Of a DNA stretch of 64,000 bases, positions 51,078 through 61,312 are shown in pieces; the first letter of the stretch is position 1; the number at the start of each line of letters is the position of its first letter. The translations under genes were made by a program, and so were the position numbers. The stretch comes from Jejuia algarum (GTDB lineage: Bacteria; Bacteroidota; Bacteroidia; Flavobacteriales; Flavobacteriaceae). Under the pieces are notes generated by a model, which saw nothing but the letters and a program-made list of their open reading frames with translations, made no database searches and was not told the origin of the DNA. Location: contig CANMAQ010000007.1 of assembly GCA_947495775.1 (NCBI GenBank), positions 124,001 through 188,000 of the forward strand, written 5' to 3'.

Positions 51078-51542
51078 TTGCATTCATTAATAGGGACATA
51101 CAATTGCAAAGTTGATGCGAAAGGACGTATGATGATCCCTGCTGGCATGAAAAAGCAGTTAATGCCTATTCTAGAAAGTGGTTTTGTGTTGCGGCGTTCA
51201 GTATTTCAAAAGTGTTTGGAGTTGTATCCAATGGCAGAATGGCAATTGTTGATGCAAAAAATGAACAAACTTAACAGGTTTAAAAAGAAAAATAACGATT
51301 TCATTAGAAGATTTAGTGCCGGTGCAAGAGTTGTAGAGGTAGATGCAAATGGACGGTTGTTGATTCCTAAGGATTTAACCCTATTTGCAAGTATTTCGAA
51401 AGATGTGGTGATTTCACCATCGATTAACATTATCGAAATATGGGATAAAACCTTATACGAGCAGGTTATCGATGATGCTGCTTTAGATTTTGCAGATTTA
51501 GCTGAAGACGTAATGGGACAAGACGACGACGATGTATCATAA
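51078..51542 (+). CDS. mraZ: MraZ transcriptional regulator
   Basis: 154 residues, two SpoVT/AbrB-like halves (about 1-75 and 76-150), each with a KGRMMIP-type or NGRLLIP motif. The start is TTG: an in-frame TAA lies nine bases upstream and the family begins at LIGTYNCKVDAKGR. It represses or tunes the division/cell-wall operon that it heads. It overlaps rsmH by 11 bases. Upstream boxes at 51002-51031 are its probable operators. Confidence 0.95.
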   Translation: MHSLIGTYNCKVDAKGRMMIPAGMKKQLMPILESGFVLRRSVFQKCLELYPMAEWQLLMQKMNKLNRFKKKNNDFIRRFSAGARVVEVDANGRLLIPKDLTLFASISKDVVISPSINIIEIWDKTLYEQVIDDAALDFADLAEDVMGQDDDDVS

Positions 51543-52425
51543 TCCAGTATTGTTAAAAGAAACGGTTGATGGCTTAAATATTAAGCCAGATGGGGTGTAT
51601 GTGGATGTTACTTTTGGTGGCGGTGGGCATAGCAAAGAGATTTTGAGTAGGCTTGGTGCAGAAGGACGATTGTTTGCATTCGATCAAGATTTAGATGCCT
51701 TGGCAAATGCTATCGATGATTCGCGTTTCGTGTTGATTAATGAGAATTTTAGATACGTAAAGCGTTTTTTAAGATTTCACGGTATAAAGCAGGTAGATGG
51801 TGTGTTGGCAGATTTTGGAGTCTCGTCACATCAATTCGATGTTGCAGAACGCGGATTTTCTACACGATTTGAAGCGAAATTAGATATGCGTATGAATCAA
51901 GAAAATGCGCTTTCTGCATATCAAGTTATCAATACGTACGAAGAGGAGCAATTGCGACAAGTATTTGCGCAATACGGAGAGTTAAGAGCAGCGCCAGCAA
52001 TGGCAAGACTTATTGTAGAACATCGCGAAAAAGAGTTTATAAGCACAAGCACCCAATTAAAACAAGTGCTAAAACAATTTTTAGCGCCGCGTTTTGAGAA
52101 TAAAATATTAGCGCAAATTTATCAGGCCATTCGTATTGAGGTCAATCAGGAAATTGAAGCGTTGAAAGACTTTTTAGAGCAAATGCCAGAGTTATTGGTA
52201 GAAAAAGGACGCTTAAGTTTAATTTCTTACCACTCTTTAGAAGACCGACTGGTAAAACGTTTTATACGAAATGGTTTGTTTGAAGGCGAACCAGAACGCG
52301 ACATGTTTGGGAATTTTGAAGTACCCTTAAAAAAAGTAGGAGGTCTTATAATGCCAACAAAAGACGAAATAAAAATTAATAATAGAGCACGAAGTGCAAA
52401 ACTAAGAATCGCAGAGAAAGCCTAA
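51532..52425 (+). CDS. rsmH: 16S rRNA (cytosine-1402-N4)-methyltransferase
   Basis: 297 residues. HNPVLLKETVDGL opens the protein and the SAM-binding loop DVTFGGGGHS is at 25-34; SLISYHSLEDRLVKRF near 238-253 is the conserved C-terminal motif. It methylates C1402 of 16S rRNA. Formerly called MraW; normally second in the dcw cluster. It overlaps mraZ, and ftsL follows after 5 bp. Confidence 0.97.
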   Translation: MYHNPVLLKETVDGLNIKPDGVYVDVTFGGGGHSKEILSRLGAEGRLFAFDQDLDALANAIDDSRFVLINENFRYVKRFLRFHGIKQVDGVLADFGVSSHQFDVAERGFSTRFEAKLDMRMNQENALSAYQVINTYEEEQLRQVFAQYGELRAAPAMARLIVEHREKEFISTSTQLKQVLKQFLAPRFENKILAQIYQAIRIEVNQEIEALKDFLEQMPELLVEKGRLSLISYHSLEDRLVKRFIRNGLFEGEPERDMFGNFEVPLKKVGGLIMPTKDEIKINNRARSAKLRIAEKA

Positions 52426-52430
52426 TACCG

Positions 52431-52748
52431 ATGAAGAAGAGAATATTCAACATCTTAAAAGGAACATTTTTGGTAAGTGACGATGCGTTTAAGAATTGGC
52501 GGATCATCATTTTTATATCTGTACTCGCTATTGTTATGATTGCAAGCTCGCACAGTGCCGATAAAAAGGTGCATGATATTGCGCGGCTTACAAATGAAGT
52601 GAAGGAAATGCGTTCTGCCTTTGTAGATGGGCGTTCCAGACTTATGCGGCTTAAAATGGAGTCTGCTGTAGTTATTAAAATGAAAGCGCGTGGTTTGCAG
52701 CCCTCTGTAATACCACCAAAAAAAATAATGGTTAAATCACAACACTAA
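52431..52748 (+). CDS. ftsL: FtsL-like cell division protein
   Basis: 105 residues: cytoplasmic N-terminus, one membrane helix (about 25-43), then a short coiled-coil-like region (VHDIARLTNEVKEMRSAFVD). Small bitopic proteins between rsmH and ftsI are FtsL or FtsL-like; the sequence itself is weakly conserved, so the call rests mainly on position and shape. It joins FtsQ and FtsB at the septum. Confidence 0.85.
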   Translation: MKKRIFNILKGTFLVSDDAFKNWRIIIFISVLAIVMIASSHSADKKVHDIARLTNEVKEMRSAFVDGRSRLMRLKMESAVVIKMKARGLQPSVIPPKKIMVKSQH

Positions 52749-52757
52749 AGTTTAAAC

Positions 52758-54764
52758 TTGGCAGTAACTGAGAAGAACATATTAAATCGATTGTATTTCG
52801 TAGCAGGATGTATGTTTCTGTTCGGAATCGCTGTAATGGCTAAACTTGCGAACATTCAGTTTGTGCAAGGCGATGCCTATCGCGCAAAAGCCAGCGAACG
52901 CATCGTTAAAGATTTTGTGATTCCCGCAAATAGAGGAAACCTCTACTCGCTTAATGGCAACCTTTTAGCAACTTCTGTGCCTAAATACGATATACGTTTG
53001 GATGCTTTAACGCCATCTTCGCAACGCTTTGAGAAAAATTTAAAGCCCTTATGCGATTCTTTAGCTGTTTTTTATGGGAAGCACAGCTCGTCGTATTATC
53101 AAAAAATGATACGAAAATCCAGAGTGCATAAAAACAGATACCTGTTGCTAGCACGAAACCTAGGCTATGCCGAGTATTTGAGATTTAGAACCTTCCCTTT
53201 GTTAAACGTAAGTCCCTTTAAAGGAGGATTAATCGTAGAGCAAAAAACAAAACGCGAACACCCTATGGGTGCTATAGCAGAGCGTACTATAGGTTACGAA
53301 CGTGTTGATGAGCAAGGGCATATTACACGTCCAGGTATAGACGGTGCATTTGGAGTGCGATACCTTAGAGGAACAAATGGAATGCATGCCAAACAACAAA
53401 TAGGAAAAAACCAATGGAAACCTATTATAGATTATAATAAAATAGAGCCTAAAGATGGATTGGATGTATATACAACCATAGATGTTAATATTCAAGATAT
53501 AGCCCATCATGCCCTGCTAAAACAATTAGAATTGTATAAAGCAGAACACGGTTGTGTAGTGGTTATGGAAGTGAAAACGGGCGAGATACGCGCCATTTCA
53601 AACTTGGGGCGTACCCGTAAAGGCACCTATTACGAACGTTTAAACTATGCGGTTGGAGAATCTCATGAGCCAGGTTCTACGTTTAAAGTTATGGCATTAA
53701 TGGCCGCTTTAGAAGATAAGGTTGTCGATACCGCTACAGTTATAGATACAAAAAGAGGTACAAAGCGCTTTTATGGCAGAACGATTAGTGATTCTAGAGG
53801 TCATGGTAAAATTTCGGTAGCTCGAGCTTTAGAAGTGTCTTCAAATATTGGATTAGCAACCATTATAGATGAAAATTATGCCAAACAGCCTCAAAAATTT
53901 GTAGAAAAGATAAAAGCATGGGGATTAAATGATACACTAGATATCCCAATTATAGGAGAAGGCGTGCCAATTATACCAGAGCCAGGTGATAAAATATGGA
54001 GTAGAAATGCCTTGCCTTCTATGGCCTATGGGTATAATTTGCAACTCACGCCCTTGCATACTTTAGCGTTTTACAATGCTATAGCAAACGACGGACAGAT
54101 GCTGAAGCCTCGATTTATAAAATCGGTAAAAGCATTCGATAAAGAAATTGAAGGTTTTGAAAAAGAAGTGATAAACTCTAAAATATGCTCAGATAAAACC
54201 CTAGCGCAGATTAGAGAAATCCTTAAAAATGTTGTGGTACGTGGTACTGGTAAAAAAATGTACTCCAAGAATTTTTCTATGGCAGGAAAAACAGGGACAG
54301 CACGAACAGACTATCAAAACTATAAAGCATGGCGTAAAGACAGGAAATATGTGTCTTCGTTTGCGGGGTATTTTCCAACAGAGCAGCCTAAGTATTCTTG
54401 TATTGTAGTTATACACAAGCCAAGTACAGAGGTTGGTTTCTATGGTGCAGACGTATCGGGGCCAGTTTTTAAAAGTATAGCACAAAAAATATTTACAGAT
54501 ACCCCTTTAATTGATAAGGTAGAAACTCTAGATGTTACGCATAAAGAAGTGCTTAAAGAGTATGAAGGGTATTATAAAACGGCGCAAACCTACCTTACTA
54601 TTATGCCAGATGTAACAGGGTTGCCCACCATGGATGCAGTAGCACTTTTAGAAAATATGGGGTTGAAGGTGAAGGTGCGTGGCGCAGGTGTTGTGGTAAA
54701 ACAATCGGTGCCTAAAGGACAAAAAATAAAGAAAAATCAAAATGTAGAATTAGAAATTTCGTGA
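52758..54764 (+). CDS. ftsI: Penicillin-binding protein, FtsI/PBP3 with PASTA domain
   Basis: 668 residues from a TTG start; the preceding in-frame codon run begins with the ftsL stop, leaving no ATG. N-terminal membrane helix (about 12-30), PBP dimer domain, then the transpeptidase with SxxK at Ser307-Lys310 (EPGSTFK), SxN at Ser361-Asn363, and KTG at 511-513. A PASTA domain ends the chain (about 605-668; MPDVTGLPTMDAVALLENMG). It crosslinks septal peptidoglycan. Confidence 0.95.
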   Translation: MAVTEKNILNRLYFVAGCMFLFGIAVMAKLANIQFVQGDAYRAKASERIVKDFVIPANRGNLYSLNGNLLATSVPKYDIRLDALTPSSQRFEKNLKPLCDSLAVFYGKHSSSYYQKMIRKSRVHKNRYLLLARNLGYAEYLRFRTFPLLNVSPFKGGLIVEQKTKREHPMGAIAERTIGYERVDEQGHITRPGIDGAFGVRYLRGTNGMHAKQQIGKNQWKPIIDYNKIEPKDGLDVYTTIDVNIQDIAHHALLKQLELYKAEHGCVVVMEVKTGEIRAISNLGRTRKGTYYERLNYAVGESHEPGSTFKVMALMAALEDKVVDTATVIDTKRGTKRFYGRTISDSRGHGKISVARALEVSSNIGLATIIDENYAKQPQKFVEKIKAWGLNDTLDIPIIGEGVPIIPEPGDKIWSRNALPSMAYGYNLQLTPLHTLAFYNAIANDGQMLKPRFIKSVKAFDKEIEGFEKEVINSKICSDKTLAQIREILKNVVVRGTGKKMYSKNFSMAGKTGTARTDYQNYKAWRKDRKYVSSFAGYFPTEQPKYSCIVVIHKPSTEVGFYGADVSGPVFKSIAQKIFTDTPLIDKVETLDVTHKEVLKEYEGYYKTAQTYLTIMPDVTGLPTMDAVALLENMGLKVKVRGAGVVVKQSVPKGQKIKKNQNVELEIS

Positions 54765-56224
54765 AGCTCTTAAAAGACATATTATATAAGGTAAACATCA
54801 ATGCAGTTGTAGGAGATACAAGCATTGCTGTAGATGCTATAGATTTTGATTCGAGACAGATAACCGCTAAAGCTGTTTTTGTGGCAATTCGAGGTACCGT
54901 TGTAGACGGACATAATTATATAGACAAAGCTGTGGTACAAGGTGCAGCAGCTGTGATTTGTGAAGTCTTGCCAGAGCAGCAAATTAGTGGCGTAACTTAT
55001 ATTGAGGTGAAAAACTCTAATAAGGCCCTAGCCGTAATGGCCTCTAATTATTACGATGCCCCTTCAGAAAACTTAAAATTAGTAGGCGTTACAGGTACAA
55101 ATGGTAAGACTACCGTAACCACGCTATTATACCAACTGTTTAAAAATGCAGGCTATAAAGTAGGCTTACTGTCTACTGTAAAGGTGATGGTAGATGACGT
55201 GGCTTATGAAGCGACTCATACCACACCAGATTCGCTTACAATTAATAAGTATTTGAAGATGATGAATACCGCAGGGGTTGAGTTTTGTTTTATGGAAGTG
55301 AGTTCGCATGGCATTCACCAAAGTAGAACAGAAGGCTTAACGTTTGAAGGCGGTGTGTTTACAAATTTATCACACGACCATTTAGACTATCATAACACCT
55401 TTGCAGAATATAGAGACGTTAAGAAACTATTTTTTGATGGCTTAGGAAAGCATGCGTTCGCATTATCTAATGCTGATGATAAGAACGGTACAGTCATGCT
55501 TCAAAACACTAATGCGAAACCCTATACCTATGCCCTTAAAAATCATGCGAATTACAAAGCGCAGATTTTAGAAAACGAGTTTAGTGGCCTGTTGTTGTCT
55601 ATAGACGGAAGCGAGGTTTGGACGCGTTTAATTGGGAATTTTAATGGCTATAATGTATTGGCAATTTATGCAACGGCAGAATTGTTAGGGCTTGAAAAAG
55701 TAGAGGTTTTAAGATTGATTAGTGCTTTAGAGAGTGTAAGTGGCCGTTTTCAATATTTAGTCTCCAATAAAAAAATAACAGCAATAGTAGACTATGCGCA
55801 TACTCCAGATGCTTTAAAAAATGTATTGGAAACTATAAATAGCATCCGTACTAAAAATGAATCCTTAATCACAGTAGTGGGGTGCGGAGGTGATAGAGAT
55901 CAAACCAAACGCCCTAAAATGGCGCATATCGCATCGGCTTTAAGTACCAAGGTGATTTTTACGAGTGATAATCCGCGTAGTGAAGCCCCAGAAGCGATTA
56001 TAGAGGCTATGGAAGCAGGTGTTGAACCTCAAAACTTTAAAAAAACAATGGCCATTGTAGATCGTAAACAAGCTATAAAAACAGCGTGTCAATTGGCAGA
56101 GGCTAATGATATTATATTAATCGCAGGGAAAGGGCATGAAACCTATCAAGAAATCAAGGGCGAACGGTTCGATTTTGATGATTATAATATGGTAGCAAGC
56201 CTTTTAAAACAATTAGAAAAATAG
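54761..56224 (+). CDS. murE: UDP-MurNAc-tripeptide synthetase (diaminopimelate type)
   Basis: 487 residues, GTG start overlapping the ftsI stop (GTGA). ATP-binding loop GTNGKTT (112-118), carbamylated-Lys region around residue 217, and the specificity motif DNPR (403-406), which selects meso-diaminopimelate rather than lysine. It adds the third amino acid of the peptidoglycan stem in the cytoplasm. Confidence 0.96.
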   Translation: MKLLKDILYKVNINAVVGDTSIAVDAIDFDSRQITAKAVFVAIRGTVVDGHNYIDKAVVQGAAAVICEVLPEQQISGVTYIEVKNSNKALAVMASNYYDAPSENLKLVGVTGTNGKTTVTTLLYQLFKNAGYKVGLLSTVKVMVDDVAYEATHTTPDSLTINKYLKMMNTAGVEFCFMEVSSHGIHQSRTEGLTFEGGVFTNLSHDHLDYHNTFAEYRDVKKLFFDGLGKHAFALSNADDKNGTVMLQNTNAKPYTYALKNHANYKAQILENEFSGLLLSIDGSEVWTRLIGNFNGYNVLAIYATAELLGLEKVEVLRLISALESVSGRFQYLVSNKKITAIVDYAHTPDALKNVLETINSIRTKNESLITVVGCGGDRDQTKRPKMAHIASALSTKVIFTSDNPRSEAPEAIIEAMEAGVEPQNFKKTMAIVDRKQAIKTACQLAEANDIILIAGKGHETYQEIKGERFDFDDYNMVASLLKQLEK

Positions 56225-56270
56225 AGCGTAGCTATTAAAAACATCAATAAGCTACTAAAATAAGATACAA

Positions 56271-57512
56271 ATGTTATACTACTTATTTGAATATTTAGAA
56301 CAACAGTTTCAGTTTCCTGGAGCGTCACTTTTTAGGTTCTTAACCTTTAGAGGGGCTTTGGCGATGATTTTATCATTATTATTTTCTACAATTTACGGGA
56401 AACGTATCATTCGGTTTTTGCAAAAAAAGCAAATGGGCGAAACGATTAGAGATTTAGGATTGGCAGGCCAAGCAGAGAAAGCAGGCACGCCAACTATGGG
56501 GGGAATCATTATTATTCTAGCCACATTAATCCCTGTTATTCTATTAGCTAAACTAGAAAATATTTATATCCTCCTGCTTATAATAACAACCCTTTGGATG
56601 GGAGTGATTGGGTTTATAGACGATTATATAAAGAAATTTAAAAATGATAAAGATGGTTTAAAAGGCCGTTTTAAAGTGATGGGGCAAGTCGGTCTGGGGC
56701 TTATTGTAGGCTTAACGCTTTATTTTAATGATAATGTGACGGTAAAAGAGAAATTACCAGAAGATGCGCAGCAAGTGTTGTTGGCAGAGAATCCAAATGT
56801 ATCCATCACAAAATTATTCCAAGAGGAGCAAAAGTCAACTAAAACGACCATCCCTTTTGTGAAGCATAATGAGTTTGATTATGCCGATTTGATTACTTGG
56901 ATAAGCCCAGAGTTAGGGAAATACGCTTGGGTGATTTTTGTAATCGCTGTTATTTTTATTATTACAGCCGTATCTAACGGTGCTAATCTTACAGATGGTA
57001 TCGACGGATTGGCCGCGGGCACCTCGGCAATTATTGTACTTACACTGGGGATTTTCGCTTGGGTATCTGGAAATATTATTTTTTCAGAATACTTAGAGAT
57101 CATGTACATCCCAAGAGTAGAAGAAATCACCATCTATATTGCAGCTTTTGTAGGAGCATTAATTGGGTTTTTATGGTACAATACCTTTCCTGCACAAGTG
57201 TTTATGGGAGATACGGGCAGTTTAACCATTGGAGGGATTATAGCTGTTATTGCTATAGCAGTGCGTAAAGAATGGCTTATCCCAGTGTTGTGTGGTATCT
57301 TTTTAGCAGAAAATTTGTCGGTGGTACTACAGGTGAGTTGGTTTAAGTATACCAAGAAAAAATACGGTGAAGGCCGACGTATTTTTAAAATGTCTCCTTT
57401 ACATCACCATTACCAGAAACTTGGTTACCATGAGAGTAAGATTGTAACTCGTTTTTGGATTGTAGGTATTTTGCTGGCCATTATAACCATTGTAACCTTA
57501 AAAATTAGATAA
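56271..57512 (+). CDS. mraY: Phospho-MurNAc-pentapeptide translocase
   Basis: 413 residues, longer than the roughly 360 of E. coli MraY because of an insertion of about 60 residues between helices near 155-205, common in Bacteroidota. Catalytic and Mg2+ motifs: Asp117-Asp118 (FIDDYIKK), NLTDGIDG (239-246) and FMGDTGSL (about 310); the C-terminal MSPLHHHYQKLG is present. It makes lipid I on the inner face of the inner membrane. Confidence 0.96.
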   Translation: MLYYLFEYLEQQFQFPGASLFRFLTFRGALAMILSLLFSTIYGKRIIRFLQKKQMGETIRDLGLAGQAEKAGTPTMGGIIIILATLIPVILLAKLENIYILLLIITTLWMGVIGFIDDYIKKFKNDKDGLKGRFKVMGQVGLGLIVGLTLYFNDNVTVKEKLPEDAQQVLLAENPNVSITKLFQEEQKSTKTTIPFVKHNEFDYADLITWISPELGKYAWVIFVIAVIFIITAVSNGANLTDGIDGLAAGTSAIIVLTLGIFAWVSGNIIFSEYLEIMYIPRVEEITIYIAAFVGALIGFLWYNTFPAQVFMGDTGSLTIGGIIAVIAIAVRKEWLIPVLCGIFLAENLSVVLQVSWFKYTKKKYGEGRRIFKMSPLHHHYQKLGYHESKIVTRFWIVGILLAIITIVTLKIR

Positions 57513-57515
57513 TTC

Positions 57516-58847
57516 GTGAAGCGACTGGTTGTACTTGGTGGAGGAGAAAGCGGTGTAGGTACTGCATTATTAGGACAGGCAAAAGGCTATGACGTGTTTG
57601 TGTCTGATAAAGGCGCAATTAAGACAGAGTACAAAACTGTGCTAGAAACACATGCTATTGCTTGGGAAGACACGCAGCATACAGAAGTCTTGATTTTAAA
57701 TGCAGACGTTGTGATGAAAAGCCCTGGGATTCCAGATACGATGCCTTTAGTACAGCGCATTAAAGCAAAAGCAATTCCTGTAGTATCAGAAATTGAGTTT
57801 GCAGCGGGCTATACCGATGCAACACTAATAGGAATAACAGGAAGTAATGGAAAAACAACGACAGCCACATTAACACATCACCTTATAAAAGGTAAAGGGA
57901 GCGTGGGCTTAGCAGGTAATATTGGAGACAGTTTTGCCAAACAAATATTAGAAGAAAATTACGAGACGTATGTGCTTGAGATAAGTAGTTTTCAATTAGA
58001 CGACATTGTGACGTTTAAGCCGCAAATAGCCGTCTTAACCAATATTACGCCAGATCATTTAGATCGCTATAATTATAAATTTGAAAACTATGTCGCTTCT
58101 AAATTTAGAATTGTAAAGAACCATACGAAGGACGATGTATTGATATACGATGCAGACGACCCTGTGATTGTAGCATATTTAAAGCAAAACCCTGTGCAAT
58201 CGCGATTATTGCCATTTTCTTTAAAAGAACATGATGAAGATGGCGCTTATATCAAAAATGAAGAATTAATAGTAACGATAGATAATAACAAAATCATTAT
58301 GCCAACAAATAATTTAGCCCTAAAAGGAAACCACAATGTTAAAAATGCAATGGCGGCTTCTACAGTAGCGCACTTACTTAAAATACGAAAACAAACCATA
58401 CGTGAGAGTTTGGAGAATTTTCAAGGGGTTGAACACCGTTTGGAAGAAGTACTTAAAATAAATAAAGTACAATATATTAACGATTCGAAGGCCACAAATG
58501 TTAATGCTACGTATTTTGCTTTAGAAAGTATGGACGCGCCCACCGTTTGGATTGTAGGCGGTGTCGATAAAGGGAATGACTATAGAGAGTTGTTCAAGTT
58601 TGTAAACGAAAAAGTAAAAGCAATCATTTGTCTTGGAACAGATAATGAGAAATTGATGGATACGTTTAGCACTATGGTAGATGTTATTGTGGAAACACAA
58701 TTTATGGCAGAAGCAGTGAAGATTGCTTATAAAGTGGCAGATTCTGGAGATAGCGTGTTATTATCACCGGCTTGTGCGAGTTTCGATTTGTTTGAAAATT
58801 ACGAAGATAGAGGACGTCAATTTAAAAATGCCGTTCGCAATTTATAG
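57516..58847 (+). CDS. murD: UDP-MurNAc-L-alanine:D-glutamate ligase
   Basis: 443 residues from a GTG start 3 bp after mraY. N-terminal Rossmann-type domain (VVLGGGESGVGTALLG), ATP loop GSNGKTT (109-115), and the conserved NDSKATNVNAT (about 326) and LLSPACASFD (about 412) segments. It adds D-glutamate to UDP-MurNAc-L-alanine. Confidence 0.96.
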   Translation: MKRLVVLGGGESGVGTALLGQAKGYDVFVSDKGAIKTEYKTVLETHAIAWEDTQHTEVLILNADVVMKSPGIPDTMPLVQRIKAKAIPVVSEIEFAAGYTDATLIGITGSNGKTTTATLTHHLIKGKGSVGLAGNIGDSFAKQILEENYETYVLEISSFQLDDIVTFKPQIAVLTNITPDHLDRYNYKFENYVASKFRIVKNHTKDDVLIYDADDPVIVAYLKQNPVQSRLLPFSLKEHDEDGAYIKNEELIVTIDNNKIIMPTNNLALKGNHNVKNAMAASTVAHLLKIRKQTIRESLENFQGVEHRLEEVLKINKVQYINDSKATNVNATYFALESMDAPTVWIVGGVDKGNDYRELFKFVNEKVKAIICLGTDNEKLMDTFSTMVDVIVETQFMAEAVKIAYKVADSGDSVLLSPACASFDLFENYEDRGRQFKNAVRNL

Positions 58848-58911
58848 GGACATTAATGTAACTCTTGTATAGGACTTGTGTCTTAATATAGAGGGCTACA
58901 AAAGAGCATAT

Positions 58912-60105
58912 ATGCAGCAAATATTTAAAAATATAAAAGGAGATCGGTTAATTTGGGCAATAGTGGCGCTATTGGCTATTCTATCGTTTTTACCGGTGTA
59001 CAGTGCTGCAAGTAATCTGGCTTATAAAGGTGGGGGTGGTAACACGTTTACCTTTTTTGTAAAGCATTTTGTGCATCTCATATTAGGGTTCTCTATCATG
59101 TATGGCGTACATAAAATACCGTATAGGTATTTTAAAGGCTTATCCTTGGTTATGATTCCTATTGTATTGGTGTTATTAACCATTACCATCTTGCAAGGTA
59201 CCACGGTACAAGGTGCAAGTGCGAGCAGGTGGATACGTATTCCTTTTGTAAATATGTCGTTTCAAACCTCCACGTTTGCAGCAGTGGTTTTAATGGTATA
59301 TGTGGCGCGGTATTTGTCTAAAATGAAGGATAAAGTTATTACGTTTCAGTCGTCAATATTGCCTTTATGGGTACCTGTGTTTATGGTGTTGGCACTTATA
59401 TTGCCTTCTAATTTTTCTACCACAGCCATTATATTTACGATGGTATTGGTATTGGTATTTGTAGGGGGGTATCCTGTAAAATACCTTGCGATTATATTAG
59501 GATCGGGTTTAGTGGGGCTTACACTATTTGTGTTGGTGGCCAAAATGACGACAGGACCTTTAAAGGTTAAAGTTACAACTTGGGAAAATAGAATAAAAAA
59601 TTATGCCAATGGCGAAGATACGGAGGCAGATTATCAAATAGAAAAAGCAAAAATTGCGATTGCATCCGGAGAAATAAGAGGTGTAGGACCTGGGAAAAGT
59701 ATTCAGAAGAATTTTTTACCACAGTCGTCATCAGATTTTATTTTTGCAATAATTATAGAAGAATACGGCTTGATAGGTGGGGTGCTAATTATGTTATTAT
59801 ACCTCTGGTTATTGTTTAGAGTTGTGATTGTGGCGCAAAAATCGGATACCATTTTTGGAAAGTTATTGGTATTAGGGGTTGGATTGCCTATTATTTTTCA
59901 GGCTTTAATTAATATGGCAGTTGCAGTAGAGTTGTTTCCAGTTACAGGACAAACCTTACCACTTATAAGTAGTGGAGGAACCTCTATATGGATGACCTGT
60001 TTAGCATTGGGAATTATATTAAGTGTAAGTGCAAAGCGTGAAGAAATTAAAGCACAGGAAATACATGAAGACGATCCTTTAGAAGTGCTTTCGGAAGCGC
60101 TTTAA
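58912..60105 (+). CDS. ftsW: SEDS-family septal glycosyltransferase FtsW
   Basis: 397 residues from the ATG at 58912; a TTG 12 codons earlier would add only non-conserved residues. About ten membrane helices, with the SEDS signatures AVAVELFPVTGQTLPLISSG (about 345) and the conserved LIGGVLIMLLYLWL. It polymerises septal glycan together with the FtsI protein. The following 103-bp gap before murG shows no gene. Confidence 0.95.
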   Translation: MQQIFKNIKGDRLIWAIVALLAILSFLPVYSAASNLAYKGGGGNTFTFFVKHFVHLILGFSIMYGVHKIPYRYFKGLSLVMIPIVLVLLTITILQGTTVQGASASRWIRIPFVNMSFQTSTFAAVVLMVYVARYLSKMKDKVITFQSSILPLWVPVFMVLALILPSNFSTTAIIFTMVLVLVFVGGYPVKYLAIILGSGLVGLTLFVLVAKMTTGPLKVKVTTWENRIKNYANGEDTEADYQIEKAKIAIASGEIRGVGPGKSIQKNFLPQSSSDFIFAIIIEEYGLIGGVLIMLLYLWLLFRVVIVAQKSDTIFGKLLVLGVGLPIIFQALINMAVAVELFPVTGQTLPLISSGGTSIWMTCLALGIILSVSAKREEIKAQEIHEDDPLEVLSEAL

Positions 60106-60208
60106 ATGTGTTTTGAAGCCTAATTGATAAGGGGCCTTCTAAAGCACTTAAAAAAGTAGGCAGCGCCTAAAACAGATAAAATTATGCGTTAATACGTTAA
60201 AATATAAA

Positions 60209-61312
60209 GTGAGTACAACGAAAACATATAAAATTATTTTGAGTGGTGGTGGCACAGGAGGGCACATCTATCCTGCTATTGCGATTGCTAATGAATTGAA
60301 ACGGAGATATCCTAACTCAAAATTTTTGTTTGTAGGGGCTCAAGATCGTATGGAGATGGAGAAAGTACCACAGGCAGGTTATGCTATTGAGGGCTTGTGG
60401 ATTTCTGGCTTACAAAGGCAATTGACGTTAAAAAATGCGATGTTTCCATTTAAGGTGTTAAGCAGTTTGTTTAAAGCCCGAAAACTTATAAAAGCATTTC
60501 AACCCGATATCGCTATCGGTACAGGAGGCTTTGCAAGTGGACCTTTGTTGTATGTAGCAGCGGGTAAAAATATCCCAACAGTGTTGCAAGAACAGAATTC
60601 ATACCCAGGAATAACCAATAAATTACTGTCTAAAAAGGCCAAGAAGATATGTGTGGCTTATGAGGGGTTAGAGCGGTTTTTTCCGAAAGAAAAAATTAGA
60701 ATTACAGGCAATCCCGTGCGACAAGATGTATTAAATGTTGCAGGTAAACGCAGTGAAGCACGCGCACATTTTAAGATAGAAGCAGAGCGGCTTACGGTAT
60801 TGGTATTAGGAGGGAGTTTAGGAGCTAAACGTATCAATGCGCTTATCGCTCAAAAGTTAGACGTTTTAGCTCAGCAAAATGTTACGGTGATTTGGCAATG
60901 TGGTAAGCTCTATTATGAGCAGTACAAAACCTATGATAATGCTAAAAATGTACAGGTATACCAATTTATCAACCAAATGGATATGGCATATGCAGCAGCA
61001 GATATTGTGATATCTCGTGCAGGTGCAAGCTCTGTGTCTGAACTTTGTATTGTAGGTAAGCCCGTTATATTTATTCCATCACCAAATGTGGCAGAAGACC
61101 ATCAAACTAAAAATGCGCAAGCCATAGTAAATAAAGAAGCGGCATTATTGATAAAAGAGAATGCTTTGGATACCGATTTTGAAGCTGTGTTTTCAAAATT
61201 AGTCGCTTCTAAAACACAACAAGATATATTAAGTGCTAATATTAAAACCTTAGCCTTAGCAAACGCTACTAAAGATATTGTAGACGAAATAGAAGCCGTA
61301 TTAGAACAATGA
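60209..61312 (+). CDS. murG: UDP-GlcNAc:lipid I N-acetylglucosaminyltransferase
   Basis: 367 residues from a GTG start. GGGTGGHIYPA (13-23) is the first G-loop; ITGNPVRQDVL (about 168) and SRAGASSVSELCIVGKP (about 269-285) mark the UDP-GlcNAc side. It turns lipid I into lipid II at the cytoplasmic membrane surface. Its stop overlaps the murC start by four bases (ATGA). Confidence 0.97.
   Translation: MSTTKTYKIILSGGGTGGHIYPAIAIANELKRRYPNSKFLFVGAQDRMEMEKVPQAGYAIEGLWISGLQRQLTLKNAMFPFKVLSSLFKARKLIKAFQPDIAIGTGGFASGPLLYVAAGKNIPTVLQEQNSYPGITNKLLSKKAKKICVAYEGLERFFPKEKIRITGNPVRQDVLNVAGKRSEARAHFKIEAERLTVLVLGGSLGAKRINALIAQKLDVLAQQNVTVIWQCGKLYYEQYKTYDNAKNVQVYQFINQMDMAYAAADIVISRAGASSVSELCIVGKPVIFIPSPNVAEDHQTKNAQAIVNKEAALLIKENALDTDFEAVFSKLVASKTQQDILSANIKTLALANATKDIVDEIEAVLEQ

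Noticed and set aside
53229..54485. Minus-strand ORFs of 65-94 residues within ftsI
   Set aside because: All are shadows of the conserved ftsI frame with no export signal, motif or context.
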